Source of the DNA: JAXMBN01 sp046349875
GTDB taxonomy: Bacteria; Planctomycetota; Planctomycetia; Pirellulales; Pirellulaceae
DNA length: 41,141 nucleotides
Assembly: GCA_046349875.1 (NCBI GenBank)
Contig: JAXMBN010000044.1
Coordinates: 1-41,141 of the forward strand
Direction of reading: 5' to 3'
Part shown: positions 9,852 through 18,103 of the stretch, one piece after another
How positions within the stretch are numbered: position 1 is the stretch's first letter
Layout: every line of letters begins with the position of its first letter
The notes under the pieces: model-generated
What the model saw: the letters and a program-made list of their open reading frames with translations, nothing else
What the model was told of the DNA's origin: nothing
The model's database searches: none
Made by a program: the position numbers and the translations under genes

Positions 9852-9891
9852 CTGTTTGAAAGACTATTGCATAGGGAATTTCGCTTGGACG

Positions 9892-10767
9892 TTAATCGAC
9901 GAGATGACCCATGCGACCGGCGCGATAGTCATCGATGGCTTGTTGAATTTCTTCACGAGTGTTCATCACAAACGGCCCGTAACCCGCGACGGGCTCGTCG
10001 AGTGGCTTGCCAGCCAAGACCAATACTTGCGAACCGCCATCGACTCGGACCGTGAGATGGTCTCCTTCGCGGCTCAATCGAATGAGTTCTCCCGAGTGAA
10101 AAGATTCGCCTGCAACGTGAAGTGTCCCTTGTTGCACTAACAGCAAGGCATTAAAAGAAGCAGGGATAGGAAGTTCGACATCGGCCGATCGTTGCATGCG
10201 GATGTCCCAGGCTTCGATCGGTGAATGCGTCATCGCGGCACCTTGTGTTCCCTGATAGGCTCCCGCGATCACACGAACATAGCCAGCTTCGCCAAGTGCG
10301 TGTCGAGGGATCTGTGCATCCACGATCGATTGGTAGCGAGGCTTAGACATCTTGAGTTTGGCAGGAAGGTTGACCCATAGCTGAACCATTTCTAGCGATC
10401 CACCTTGCTCGGTCATTTTCTGGCTATGAAACTCCTCGTGTACGACACCGGAAGCAGCCGTCATCCATTGGACATCGCCTGGTCCGATGCTTCCATGGCT
10501 TCCTGAAGAGTCGCGGTGTTCTAGTTCCCCATCGTAGACGATCGTCACAGTTTCAAATCCGCGATGCGGATGCTCACCGACGCCTCGCTTCTGCGATGAA
10601 GGTTCAAACCGATGGGGACCCGCATGATCGAGTAGAAGAAACGGATCGAAACGATTACCGTCGGCATACGAAAAGAGGCTGCGGACCGGAAACCCATCGC
10701 CGACCCAATGTTGCGGAACGTTTCGGATGACTTCTTGTATGGATTTAGGGGACGAAAGCGAAGTCAT
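9892..10767 (-). CDS. Pirin family protein (cupin fold)
   Basis: Cytoplasmic bicupin of 291 residues. The N-terminal pirin domain shows PFLLLDHAGP, then GVGEHPHRGFETVTIVYDGELEHRDSSG with the metal-binding His residues, GDVQWMTAASGVVHEE and the C-terminal pirin domain ending in GPFVMNTREEIQQAIDDYRAG. Pirins are Fe-binding proteins; bacterial members include YhaK/YhhW-like proteins with quercetinase activity or redox-regulatory roles. It is monocistronic on the minus strand, convergent with the flavoprotein gene 40 bases away. The ATG at 10767 gives the usual N-terminus. The specific substrate cannot be told from sequence. Confidence 0.9.
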   Translation of the reverse strand: MTSLSSPKSIQEVIRNVPQHWVGDGFPVRSLFSYADGNRFDPFLLLDHAGPHRFEPSSQKRGVGEHPHRGFETVTIVYDGELEHRDSSGSHGSIGPGDVQWMTAASGVVHEEFHSQKMTEQGGSLEMVQLWVNLPAKLKMSKPRYQSIVDAQIPRHALGEAGYVRVIAGAYQGTQGAAMTHSPIEAWDIRMQRSADVELPIPASFNALLLVQQGTLHVAGESFHSGELIRLSREGDHLTVRVDGGSQVLVLAGKPLDEPVAGYGPFVMNTREEIQQAIDDYRAGRMGHLVD

Positions 10768-10925
10768 GATGGGATCCTTTCAGCTGGTGCGAGACTGGCT
10801 TGGCATGCATCGGGTTGCATGCCGAAGCATTCTAGGAAGAGCTGAAGGGATAAGTCAAAGCAGGTCCCCAATGAAGGAAATGGTTAGGCAATGGATGAGC
10901 CACGTTACGTTGGACAATTGGGGCG

Positions 10926-11528
10926 CTACTTTTTCGCAGGGGATTTGTCCGCAGTTGCATCCTTCTTTTCTTGGGGCACGACGATCTTCATGCGGCCTCC
11001 TTCGTAGACACTTTTGGCAAGCTGGACTTTACCGATGGAATATTCGACTCGCAAGCGTTTGAACGTTCCAGAAGCAGGGTCGCCCAAGAGGTCGTTCTCG
11101 ACCGCAATCTCGAGTTGGTTATTGCGGAGGTAGCCTTTGACGATATCGGTAACATCGTAGGTCGGACCATCCGGAAGGTCTCCGTAGATCGCTTTATGGA
11201 TAACAAGTTCGCCGACTAGTTTGGGAATGGGAACGAGGAGCGTTTCCCCTTCAGTCACTTGCGTTTCCGATTCTTGATCACCGAGTTTAAAGCGGACGCT
11301 CAGTTTTTTTCCAACTTGTTCGGCGGGGTCACCAAAGAGATCGTTGGAGGCTTCAAGCCGAAGGCTATTTTCTTTGACGAGGTCTGCGACTTTCTTGGTG
11401 ACATCAAATTTTTTGCCATCGGGAAGATCGCCGTAGTGGGCCGCGAGAATGACGAGCTTTTCTTGAGCGATGCTGTGCGTGGAAAGCATCGCGACAACGA
11501 GGATCGACAGAACGAATGGGACTCGCAT
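10926..11528 (-). CDS. Secreted protein with two tandem DUF3395-like domains
   Basis: The start at 11528 gives a clear signal peptide (MRVPFVLSILVVAMLSTHSIAQ, cut after about residue 22); the open frame extends 40 codons further upstream but that part is not signal-like. The mature part of about 178 residues is a duplication: both halves carry YGDLPDG, DVT, a hydrophobic V..LV/YL stretch, ND-L-GDP and K-L-V-R/E-Y/F, followed by a pro-rich LVP/VVP strand end. This resembles DUF3395, the C-terminal domain of DnaJC11-like proteins, which also occurs in secreted planctomycete proteins. The C-terminus is Lys/Ala-rich. The two copies are roughly 40% alike by eye. Function is unknown; probably a periplasmic or exported binding protein. 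Confidence 0.75.
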   Translation of the reverse strand: MRVPFVLSILVVAMLSTHSIAQEKLVILAAHYGDLPDGKKFDVTKKVADLVKENSLRLEASNDLFGDPAEQVGKKLSVRFKLGDQESETQVTEGETLLVPIPKLVGELVIHKAIYGDLPDGPTYDVTDIVKGYLRNNQLEIAVENDLLGDPASGTFKRLRVEYSIGKVQLAKSVYEGGRMKIVVPQEKKDATADKSPAKK

Positions 11529-11858
11529 GATGAGGTCTCGCAGAAAGCAAGGTAGAAGAGATAAGAAGCACGATACCGTCGGTGAGATATCGATTATAGC
11601 CATGTCTTTGAGCATGAAGGAGACGTGATCTCGTTGCAGAAGGGACACGAAGCTTCCTGTTCAAAGTGCAAGCTTGTTGGGCAGGTTCAAGTGCCACGTA
11701 TCGAGCCACTTTGCAGAACAATTGAGTTCCACTGGAGACTTGAAGGGGGCCTAAAACAGGTTAGACTGAAAGCATTGCATGCCATGAAAAGTGTAGGGTT
11801 CAACGACGCGTTGGAATGCAAGTCACGGCATGATTGAACGATCGCATCGATCTCCATA
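11529..11858. other. Intergenic region between DUF3395 gene and tRNA-Pro
   Basis: About 330 bases with no convincing gene. It must hold the promoter of the minus-strand DUF3395 gene and that of the plus-strand tRNA. I see no clear repeat or structured element and no confident promoter match. Confidence 0.5.
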
Positions 11859-11933
<75 letters not shown>

Positions 11934-11993
11934 TTTTATTAGAATCGAACCCTTCGGCGAGTACGTCAGCCTGAATAAGTGGCTCGATTGGAA

Positions 11994-12518
11994 CTACTCC
12001 TTCGAATTTGGCTCGGTGAATTCGGCGAAACTGCTGAATGGTAGTTTGAATCGATACTGCTCTTCCCAGATCTTCTTGAAGTTGTCGGCCTCTTCGACGG
12101 TAAGAATGGATGCTTTGATCAGGCAGACAGTGAGCTCCGAGGTGCTTATCGTGTCTAGGTTGTAGCCAAGTCGGCGCATCTTGTTTATTGCTCGCTTGTC
12201 ATCAATCGCAATCTTGATTCCTCGATTCATTGCGACAGCTACCGCCGAACACTCGCCGATGCCAAGTCCTTTGGTGGTCAGGTCTGCGAAAAGTCTAACT
12301 TCGACAATGTCGGTAACACAGATCTCTTTGACTGAGCCAGTTTCGTAGGCAGCGTTTAGCCTTTGAAGCTGCTCTGGAAAATGCTCCGTGATCTCGGCAC
12401 GAACATGCTCAGTCACTAAGAAATCAAATTCTGTCAGTTGGGAGAGTACATGAAGCTGGTCGAGTACTAAGAAATTGATCAGCACGCTCGTGTCGGTAAT
12501 GACAACGCTTGTGGTCAT
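11994..12518 (-). CDS. PIN-domain ribonuclease, probable toxin
   Basis: PIN-domain protein of 174 residues. The acidic active-site residues are in place: D9 in ITDTSVLINF, E42 in EHVRAEI, E89 in GIGECSAVAVA and D106/D107 in IAIDDKRA. These bind Mg2+/Mn2+ for single-stranded RNA cleavage. The 'GxGECSAxAxA' and 'DDKRA' pattern resembles the DUF3368/COG2405 PIN group. The gene lies 28 bases after the XRE/ImmA gene on the same strand, so the two form an operon with the regulator first. A PIN protein beside an XRE-ImmA protein is a recurrent predicted toxin-antitoxin arrangement. The RNA target is unknown. Confidence 0.85.
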   Translation of the reverse strand: MTTSVVITDTSVLINFLVLDQLHVLSQLTEFDFLVTEHVRAEITEHFPEQLQRLNAAYETGSVKEICVTDIVEVRLFADLTTKGLGIGECSAVAVAMNRGIKIAIDDKRAINKMRRLGYNLDTISTSELTVCLIKASILTVEEADNFKKIWEEQYRFKLPFSSFAEFTEPNSKE

Positions 12519-12546
12519 CGTTGCTCATCCTTGGCGTAACGAGGAA

Positions 12547-13788
12547 TCAAGTAGCCTCTGCCAATTGAAGCAGTTCTTTTGAGGGCACTCTAAGCAATTT
12601 GCTCAGATCCCTCATTTTCCCGGACGAGATTTCTTCTCTTCGGAAAGCCTCCAGTGCCAGGTGAACGACCTGACTAATGAGTTCCCGATCTGGAGAGCGG
12701 GTTTCCTCGCCATACAGATCGTCCCACAGCTTCAACAATTTTAGGAACCGCAAACCAAGATTCTCCTTTTCTCGCAGTTCCTCAAATTCGGGTGCATTTA
12801 CGATGGCTAAGCTCTTTAACCTAAATAGAGCGGCTTGATAGCTCACGCCGAAATGGTGTGAAAGTGCAGCCACGTCTTCAAAGGTAAGAACTTGAGAAAA
12901 GGCGGCTGCTCGGCGAGTTGCCTTTACTTCACCGCGATCTTCTTCTGCCATCGGATCGTATACTGCTTGGTCAAATACACTTGGACTTGCCTTAAACCGC
13001 GATTCTAGGAATGCGTAGACGCCCGTTCGCGGGAGCAGCAGCGAAGCGGCAAAGGCATTAGCCCTGACCTCAGTCAGCTTCCTTCTATCAGCAGCAATTG
13101 AAACGGTTGCAGTAGCTTCGCGATCTAACAATGCGTGCGCATATTCGTGAGCATAAGAGAATCGCTTTCTTGCCCGAGGATGATCGAAATTCACTAGAAT
13201 GAATAGACCGATCGAGCTGTGATGCAAAAACAGGCCGGACATATCATCCGGCAACACGGCTCCAGATGCCCAAATGTTTTGTCCATTGATGAGTTCGGCC
13301 ATGTCAGCAATTGGGTTATGTCCTAGACTCAACCGGCGGCGTTCATTTTCTGCCACTAGCTCGCCTTGTTCCACAGCTTCCATAGTGCTCTGCGGTTGAG
13401 ACAACTGATAGGATGGCGGACCAGCGTGCGGTGGGCGATCCAACAACCGATCCAATTCAACTCCAGCTCGACAGATCTCAAGATATCGAGCAACCTCCGT
13501 TTGCCACGGGGCACCGTCACCTTCCGTTTGAGTTGCTCGAAATAATGCTACCAAGGCATCTTCTTCGATCGGAGTGTTGTCGCTCGAGAAAAAGCTGGAG
13601 ATCGGGCAACCATAGAGTTGTGCCAATTTGCTCAATTCCAGAGTGCTCACGGCTCGGTTTCCCGCTTCGATTTGAACAATCGCAGTACGCTGGAGCGCGA
13701 GGCTTTGGGCAACCTGATCTTGGGTGAGGTTCGCGTTTTTACGGGCGTTCTTCAGCCTGGATGCTAGAGCGAGTTGTTCGTTGTGCAT
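12547..13788 (-). CDS. XRE-family regulator with ImmA/IrrE zinc peptidase domain, probable antitoxin/regulator
   Basis: Two-domain protein of 413 residues. The N-terminal Cro/CI helix-turn-helix (about 5-65) reads RLKNARKNANLTQDQVAQSL and TAIVQIEAGNRAVSTLEL. The ImmA/IrrE (COG2856) metallopeptidase domain has HEYAH at 214-218 and a downstream Glu in LTEVRANAFAASLLLP (about 240) as third zinc ligand. I chose ATG at 13788 because RLKNARKN then sits at the usual distance and AAAAAGGACGAG precedes it; the frame is open 27 codons further upstream. It probably binds the palindrome at 13895-13907 and represses the operon, and may be removed by proteolysis to free the PIN toxin. Confidence 0.85.
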   Translation of the reverse strand: MHNEQLALASRLKNARKNANLTQDQVAQSLALQRTAIVQIEAGNRAVSTLELSKLAQLYGCPISSFFSSDNTPIEEDALVALFRATQTEGDGAPWQTEVARYLEICRAGVELDRLLDRPPHAGPPSYQLSQPQSTMEAVEQGELVAENERRRLSLGHNPIADMAELINGQNIWASGAVLPDDMSGLFLHHSSIGLFILVNFDHPRARKRFSYAHEYAHALLDREATATVSIAADRRKLTEVRANAFAASLLLPRTGVYAFLESRFKASPSVFDQAVYDPMAEEDRGEVKATRRAAAFSQVLTFEDVAALSHHFGVSYQAALFRLKSLAIVNAPEFEELREKENLGLRFLKLLKLWDDLYGEETRSPDRELISQVVHLALEAFRREEISSGKMRDLSKLLRVPSKELLQLAEAT

Positions 13789-13894
13789 GTGGGTCTCGTC
13801 CTTTTTGGGTGGCTCGCAGAGGAACTCCCCTACCGCGGCCATTATTCTCCATTCGGCACTTTTTTGCAATGATTTGACAATTATGTTCGATTAT

Positions 13895-13907
13895 CTAACA
13901 ATGTTAG
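13895..13907. promoter_or_regulatory. Palindromic candidate operator upstream of XRE/ImmA gene
   Basis: CTAACA-A-TGTTAG is a perfect 6-base inverted repeat about 107 bases upstream of the chosen XRE start, in an AT-rich stretch. XRE regulators often bind such palindromes in their own promoters. No promoter boxes could be placed with certainty, so the role is inferred. Confidence 0.4.
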
Positions 13908-14627
13908 CATGGTTTCGACCGGTCGTGGGTCGATTCCTGGCTAGTGACCCTAAAAACCGGGAGTTTTTTGATGGCCAAGCAGAAATGTGCATGTGGTTCC
14001 AAGCGGTAGCGGTTGGGACAGCTTTGGAATTGCTCCTTGTCCGCCGAGAGACACTAAACGCTAAGCTCGAATAGACAACGAGTGGCGAAAAGGAAGTATT
14101 TAGAAGATGTCAATGAGCTATCTTTGCGATTGGGTGAAGTTCTGCCTGTGGGGCGAAGCCGCTGGACGTTGTCAGTACGAAGGCCGTAACCATCCGTTAT
14201 TTCAAATCACCCATGATGAAGGTTCCGTCTTGGCTTCGGATAGAACACGTGAACCTAGCTCGGCCGTGCGGTGTCTCTGCCAGCGTTCATGAACTCTAGC
14301 GGCTTCTTGTGCCATCACCAAGTCACGAACAATTGGACGAACAGCCTCTTTATCGAGACGAAGAGTAGGCGACGACAGAGTATCTCTATGATACGTAGGT
14401 CACGTGTAATCTTAGGATGGTTTACGGCAGCAAATTGCTGGAAGAAATGCTTGGTTGAGATGATCCAATCCCCTGCGGTTCAGTTCAACGTTTCTAGAAA
14501 CGTTGTCTCCGGCGAGTTGGTTTTGATGGCGTGAAGAGGGGCCGCTGTTCTTAGAGAGTAATCAAGAAGCAGCTCTCCAGTGCCATCAACTGCGCAGACT
14601 GTTTTCAGTGTGAGAAGGATGAGGAAG
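13908..14627. other. Gene-poor stretch with gene relics
   Basis: About 720 bases without an intact gene between the XRE/ImmA operon and the RNA ligase. A short open frame at 13973-14011 reads MAKQKCACGSKR and stops. The HNH-like relic at 14107 is listed separately. On the minus strand, 14399-14202 is open (about 65 codons, no upstream ATG) and reads like protein, with RLDKEAVRPIVRDLVMAQEA and ARVHERWQRHRTAELG; the family is not recognised. A neighbouring minus-strand frame above it also looks coding (HPKITRDLRIIEILCRRLL), suggesting one more broken gene. I could not identify a promoter for the RNA ligase operon. Confidence 0.4.
14107..14292 (+). pseudogene. Relic of an HNH-nuclease-type protein N-terminus
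   Basis: Residues 9-33 (WVKFCLWGEAAGRCQYEG, then RNHPLF) resemble the N-terminal zinc-knuckle block 'LWGRAGGRCQYEGCNxPL' that begins many HNH endonuclease proteins, including defence-associated ones. The second zinc Cys is replaced by Arg. After HPLF the similarity stops and the frame ends within 30 codons, so only the N-terminus remains. The family call comes from motif memory and is tentative. Confidence 0.4.
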
Positions 14628-15368
14628 ATGGGCGCTTCGTATGGTGACTTCACCAAATATCCACGTACGCCGCATCTGTTTGGATCGAAGGGTACATCGG
14701 ACGATAAGCATCTCAGTGAAAGCGAATCGAAGGCTTTCATCGAAGATGAGTCGCTGATTGTGGAGGAAAAGATCGATGGTACCAACGTCGGCATCCACTT
14801 CTCGAATTCCGGTGACATGGTTCTTCAGTGCCGAGGTCATCTGATTACCGAAGGTATGCACCCGCAGTACGACTTATTCAAACAGTGGACCACCGTAAAA
14901 CGGCCTGTGTTAGAAAAGATGTTGCAAAGCCGATTCATTTTGTTTGGCGAATGGGTTTATGCTCGACATTCGATTCACTACCGCAAGTTGTCGCACTACT
15001 TTTTCGAGTTTGACATCTATGATAAACAGCAAGAAGTGTTTTTAGATCTAGCAAACCGACTTGTCATGCTCGACGGAACTGGGATCCAAACCGTTCCAGT
15101 GGTACACCAAGGCAAGGTTCAACGCAAAGATGTCGAAGGACTGATTGGCCCATCGCAATTCGACAGCTATTTCGAGAATCCAATGACGAATCGTCCTGAC
15201 AACCTGATGGAAGGTTTGTACATGAGGACAGAGACAAATGGAAAGGTGGTGGGACGAGCCAAATTTGTTCGCCCTGAATTCGTAGAGAAGGTCAGGCAGA
15301 GCACTCATTGGCAACATCAGCGGATGGTACCTAACGTGCTTGCGGAAGACGTGGATATTTGGTCATGA
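14628..15368 (+). CDS. ATP-dependent RNA ligase, Rnl2-like (RNA_ligase PF09414)
   Basis: Protein of 246 residues with the nucleotidyltransferase motifs in order. Motif I is EEKIDGTNVGI with adenylated Lys48; an RGH block follows at 69-71. Motif III is LFGEWVYARHSIHY (105-118), IIIa FFEFDIYD, IV EGLYMR with Glu195, and V GRAKFVRPEF with Lys212. It joins 3'-OH to 5'-PO4 RNA ends through an AMP intermediate. It has no C-terminal extension, so it is a minimal ligase. I chose ATG 14628 (GAGAAGGATGAGG upstream); the frame is open 16 codons earlier, with in-frame ATGs at 14619 and 14580. Its stop overlaps the HD-Pnk start as ATGA, so the two are translationally coupled: sealing enzyme first, healing enzyme second. 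Confidence 0.9.
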   Translation: MGASYGDFTKYPRTPHLFGSKGTSDDKHLSESESKAFIEDESLIVEEKIDGTNVGIHFSNSGDMVLQCRGHLITEGMHPQYDLFKQWTTVKRPVLEKMLQSRFILFGEWVYARHSIHYRKLSHYFFEFDIYDKQQEVFLDLANRLVMLDGTGIQTVPVVHQGKVQRKDVEGLIGPSQFDSYFENPMTNRPDNLMEGLYMRTETNGKVVGRAKFVRPEFVEKVRQSTHWQHQRMVPNVLAEDVDIWS

Positions 15369-16483
15369 ATTGGGAGCAGTTAGCAAAATCTTCGTTGGAT
15401 GAGATCATTGCATGGGCGGAAACGCAACCATGGTGTGACGCTATGGCAGGCTGCGCTCAGGATGCTCAGTGGCATTCGGAGGGCGATGTCTGGACCCATA
15501 CCAAGATGGTTCTCGCGCAATTAAAGGAACTGACTGAATGGAAAACGCTAACGGCACAAGATAGGACGATCTTAACTTTCACAGCTTTGTTTCACGATGT
15601 CGCGAAACCATTAACTACCGAGGTCGATTCTGAGACGGGACGCATTCGCTCTCCCAAGCATGCTGTTCAAGGTGAACGAATGGCTCGAAATATTCTTCGC
15701 CATTTAGGATGCAATCTTTCGGCCCGCGAGCAGATCGCTCAATTGGTTCGATACCACGGTCGCCCAGCTTTCTTACTCGAGCGCGATGAACCGACTCATG
15801 AGGTGGTCCGTTTGTCGTGGTTGGTCAATAATCGGTTGTTGTATCTATTTGCGCTGGCAGATACGCGTGGCCGTGATACCGATTCTATGTCACGCCCGGA
15901 AGAGAATTTGCATTATTGGAGAATGCAGTCAGAAGAATTGGGGTGTTTTGAACAACCGTATCCATTTTCAAGCAATCATGCCCGTTTCACATTTTTCCGC
16001 CAGCAGAAACCCAATCTGCACTACATTCCCCATGAGGACTTTTCATGTGATGTAACATTGATGGCTGGTCTACCGGGTAGTGGCAAGGATACTTGGCTGT
16101 CAAGAAATCGACCTGAATTACCCATCGTTTCGCTCGATGATATTCGTGGTGAACTTGGTATCGATCCAACGGACAATCAAGGTCGTGTTGCTCAGGAGGC
16201 CCAGGAGCGTTGCCGTGAGTATCTTCGAACCAAAACCGCCTTTGCATTCAATGCCACCAACACGATGAAGGTGACTCGAAGTCGCTGGAGCAACTTATTC
16301 GCAGATTACAACGCTCGTATTGAAATTGTCTACGTTGAGCCACCGATGAAAACTCTTTGGGATCAGAACAAGGAACGGAACCAATCCGTGCCCGAGAGCG
16401 TCATCCGGAAACTTGCGGACAAGTGCGAGCCTCCAACGTGGGCCGAATGCCATCGGCTGGTAGTCAGCGATGGAAGCGCTTGA
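15365..16483 (+). CDS. HD-Pnk: bifunctional RNA/DNA end-healing enzyme (HD phosphoesterase plus 5'-OH polynucleotide kinase)
   Basis: Protein of 372 residues with two domains. The N-terminal HD domain (about 35-170) has a His in DVWTHT (45), HD at 77-78 in TALFHDVAKP, H99 in SPKHAVQGE, H131 in RYHGRP and Asp near 166. The C-terminal kinase has P-loop GLPGSGKD (235-242), SLDDIRGELG (Asp258/259, phosphoacceptor region), FNATNTMKVTRSRW and a lid ending SVPESVIRKL with EPPTWAE, as in T4 Pnkp-type kinases. The characterised exemplar is Runella slithyformis HD-Pnk, which removes 2',3'-cyclic, 3' and 2' phosphates and phosphorylates 5'-OH ends. The start is the ATG at 15365, overlapping the ligase stop; an in-frame TTG lies 2 codons earlier. 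Confidence 0.9.
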   Translation: MNWEQLAKSSLDEIIAWAETQPWCDAMAGCAQDAQWHSEGDVWTHTKMVLAQLKELTEWKTLTAQDRTILTFTALFHDVAKPLTTEVDSETGRIRSPKHAVQGERMARNILRHLGCNLSAREQIAQLVRYHGRPAFLLERDEPTHEVVRLSWLVNNRLLYLFALADTRGRDTDSMSRPEENLHYWRMQSEELGCFEQPYPFSSNHARFTFFRQQKPNLHYIPHEDFSCDVTLMAGLPGSGKDTWLSRNRPELPIVSLDDIRGELGIDPTDNQGRVAQEAQERCREYLRTKTAFAFNATNTMKVTRSRWSNLFADYNARIEIVYVEPPMKTLWDQNKERNQSVPESVIRKLADKCEPPTWAECHRLVVSDGSA

Positions 16484-16502
16484 CCTTGAGTCGGATTGAA
16501 CT

Positions 16503-17888
16503 TCAACGCTGTATGAGATACAGCGCAGCTCCTGCGGCAGCGGATATTCCAAGAGTGACAGCCAATCCCTTTTTCCAGTAAAAAGTTAACAAGCAGGCTA
16601 GGATGGCAATGGCACAGGCCGCAATGTTCGCAGTGGCAAGTTCGGGGACTTGAAGTCTTAAGCCCAAGACCTTCATCGTGGTTACTTGTTCAAACAAAGT
16701 ATGAAGCGAAAACCAAACCGCTAGATTCAAAACCACGCCAACCACCGCAGCAGTGATGGCAGAGAGTGCGGAATTCAATCGCTTGTTTCCCCTTAATCGC
16801 TCGATGTAGGGTGCACCTAGAAAAACCCAAAAGAAGCACGGAACAAAAGTAACCCACGTAGTTAAGATCGATCCCACGATGCCACCGATCAGAGGGCTGA
16901 AAGGCCCTGGATGGCGATAGGCTCCAATAAATCCAACAAACTGCACGACCATGATGAGTGGTCCAGGAGTCGTTTCCGCCATGCCGAGACCGTCAAGCAT
17001 CTCGCCCGGTCGAAGCCAACCATATTTTTCGACGGCTTGTTGAGCGATATAGGCGAGCACCGAGTATGCGCCTCCAAAGGTTACAACTGCGGCTTTGCTG
17101 AAGAACACTCCTTCTTGAAAATACACGGAGGAGCCGCCAAAGAGAAACCATGCTCCGATGATGGGGCCGAACCACAGGGAGAGGCAAATGGCACTGACAT
17201 AAATACTCCGCCGAATAGTAGGCTTTGAGCCAATGTTGGCTTCGGAGTGATCTGGTAAAACGGACGGGCTGCTGGAGTTCTTACTTTTGCCGTGTCCCTT
17301 GATGACATCGAAGCGATCCGGGGCTATTCTGCTTCCGATGAGTCCGATCAATCCCGCAGCAATGATGAGGATCGGAAACGGGATGTCCAAGAAGAATATC
17401 GCAACAAAGGAAGCGACCGCTAAGGTGACCATGGTGCTGTTTTTCAGCACGCGTTTTCCAATGCGCAGTACGGCCTCCATGACGATTGCCATGACTGCAG
17501 GTTTGAGTCCGAAGAACAATGCTTGGACAAAGCTCGAGTCCTCATAGCACGCGTAAACGATACTCAAAGCGAGAATCGAGACGAATCCAGGCACTACGAA
17601 TAACACGCCTGCCATCAATCCGCCAAGCGTGCGGTGCATGAGCCATCCGATGTAGGTGGCAAGCTGCTGGGCTTCTGGTCCAGGAAGCAACATGCAATAG
17701 TTGAGCGCATGCAAGAACCGTTCTTCGCTGATCCACTTCTTCTCGTCCACAATGATACGGTGCATCACCGCAATCTGTCCCGCGGGTCCACCAAAACTCA
17801 GTGCGGCAACCCGGCACCAAGTCCAAAAGGACTCTCGCAGGGAAACTCTCTGAAAATCCTCTGTTTCAGCAGGTATTAGGTCATTCAT
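16503..17888 (-). CDS. chrA: Chromate transporter, ChrA family (two-domain)
   Basis: Inner-membrane CHR-superfamily protein of 461 residues with the usual inverted duplication. The N-terminal half has LSFGGPAGQIAVMHRIIV and NYCMLLPGPEAQQLATYIGW; the C-terminal half repeats this as AVVTFGGAYSVLAYIAQQAV and MAETTPGPLIMVVQFVGF. About ten hydrophobic helices are visible, with a polar linker near 210-235. The family exports chromate by a proton-coupled mechanism; true substrates in environmental bacteria are uncertain. It stands alone on the minus strand and converges with HD-Pnk (19 bases apart). Confidence 0.92.
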   Translation of the reverse strand: MNDLIPAETEDFQRVSLRESFWTWCRVAALSFGGPAGQIAVMHRIIVDEKKWISEERFLHALNYCMLLPGPEAQQLATYIGWLMHRTLGGLMAGVLFVVPGFVSILALSIVYACYEDSSFVQALFFGLKPAVMAIVMEAVLRIGKRVLKNSTMVTLAVASFVAIFFLDIPFPILIIAAGLIGLIGSRIAPDRFDVIKGHGKSKNSSSPSVLPDHSEANIGSKPTIRRSIYVSAICLSLWFGPIIGAWFLFGGSSVYFQEGVFFSKAAVVTFGGAYSVLAYIAQQAVEKYGWLRPGEMLDGLGMAETTPGPLIMVVQFVGFIGAYRHPGPFSPLIGGIVGSILTTWVTFVPCFFWVFLGAPYIERLRGNKRLNSALSAITAAVVGVVLNLAVWFSLHTLFEQVTTMKVLGLRLQVPELATANIAACAIAILACLLTFYWKKGLAVTLGISAAAGAALYLIQR

Positions 17889-18103
17889 CCGGTCGAATCA
17901 GTCAATCTGCGATCGTCTACAATAAGGGAGATGTTTCAACGATTTGAAGATGCATGATACCCAAATATCGTAGTTAGCTACATAGAGCCTATTCAGCAGA
18001 ATATGCCTAGACCTATTCTATTTTTGATCAATCGTAACGCAGCAAGGTCGTGAAGGGCAGAAGATTATCGTACGGATGGGGCAGCATCGTCGGAGAGTAT
18101 GCG

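Noticed and set aside
13918..13953. Possible tRNA-like T-arm (att site) near 13.92 kb
   Set aside because: The stem does not pair well and it does not repeat the tRNA-Pro 3' end.
13724..14074. Plus-strand open frame of 116 codons crossing the XRE/ImmA start
   Set aside because: It overlaps the antisense of the regulator N-terminus and its promoter; no motif.
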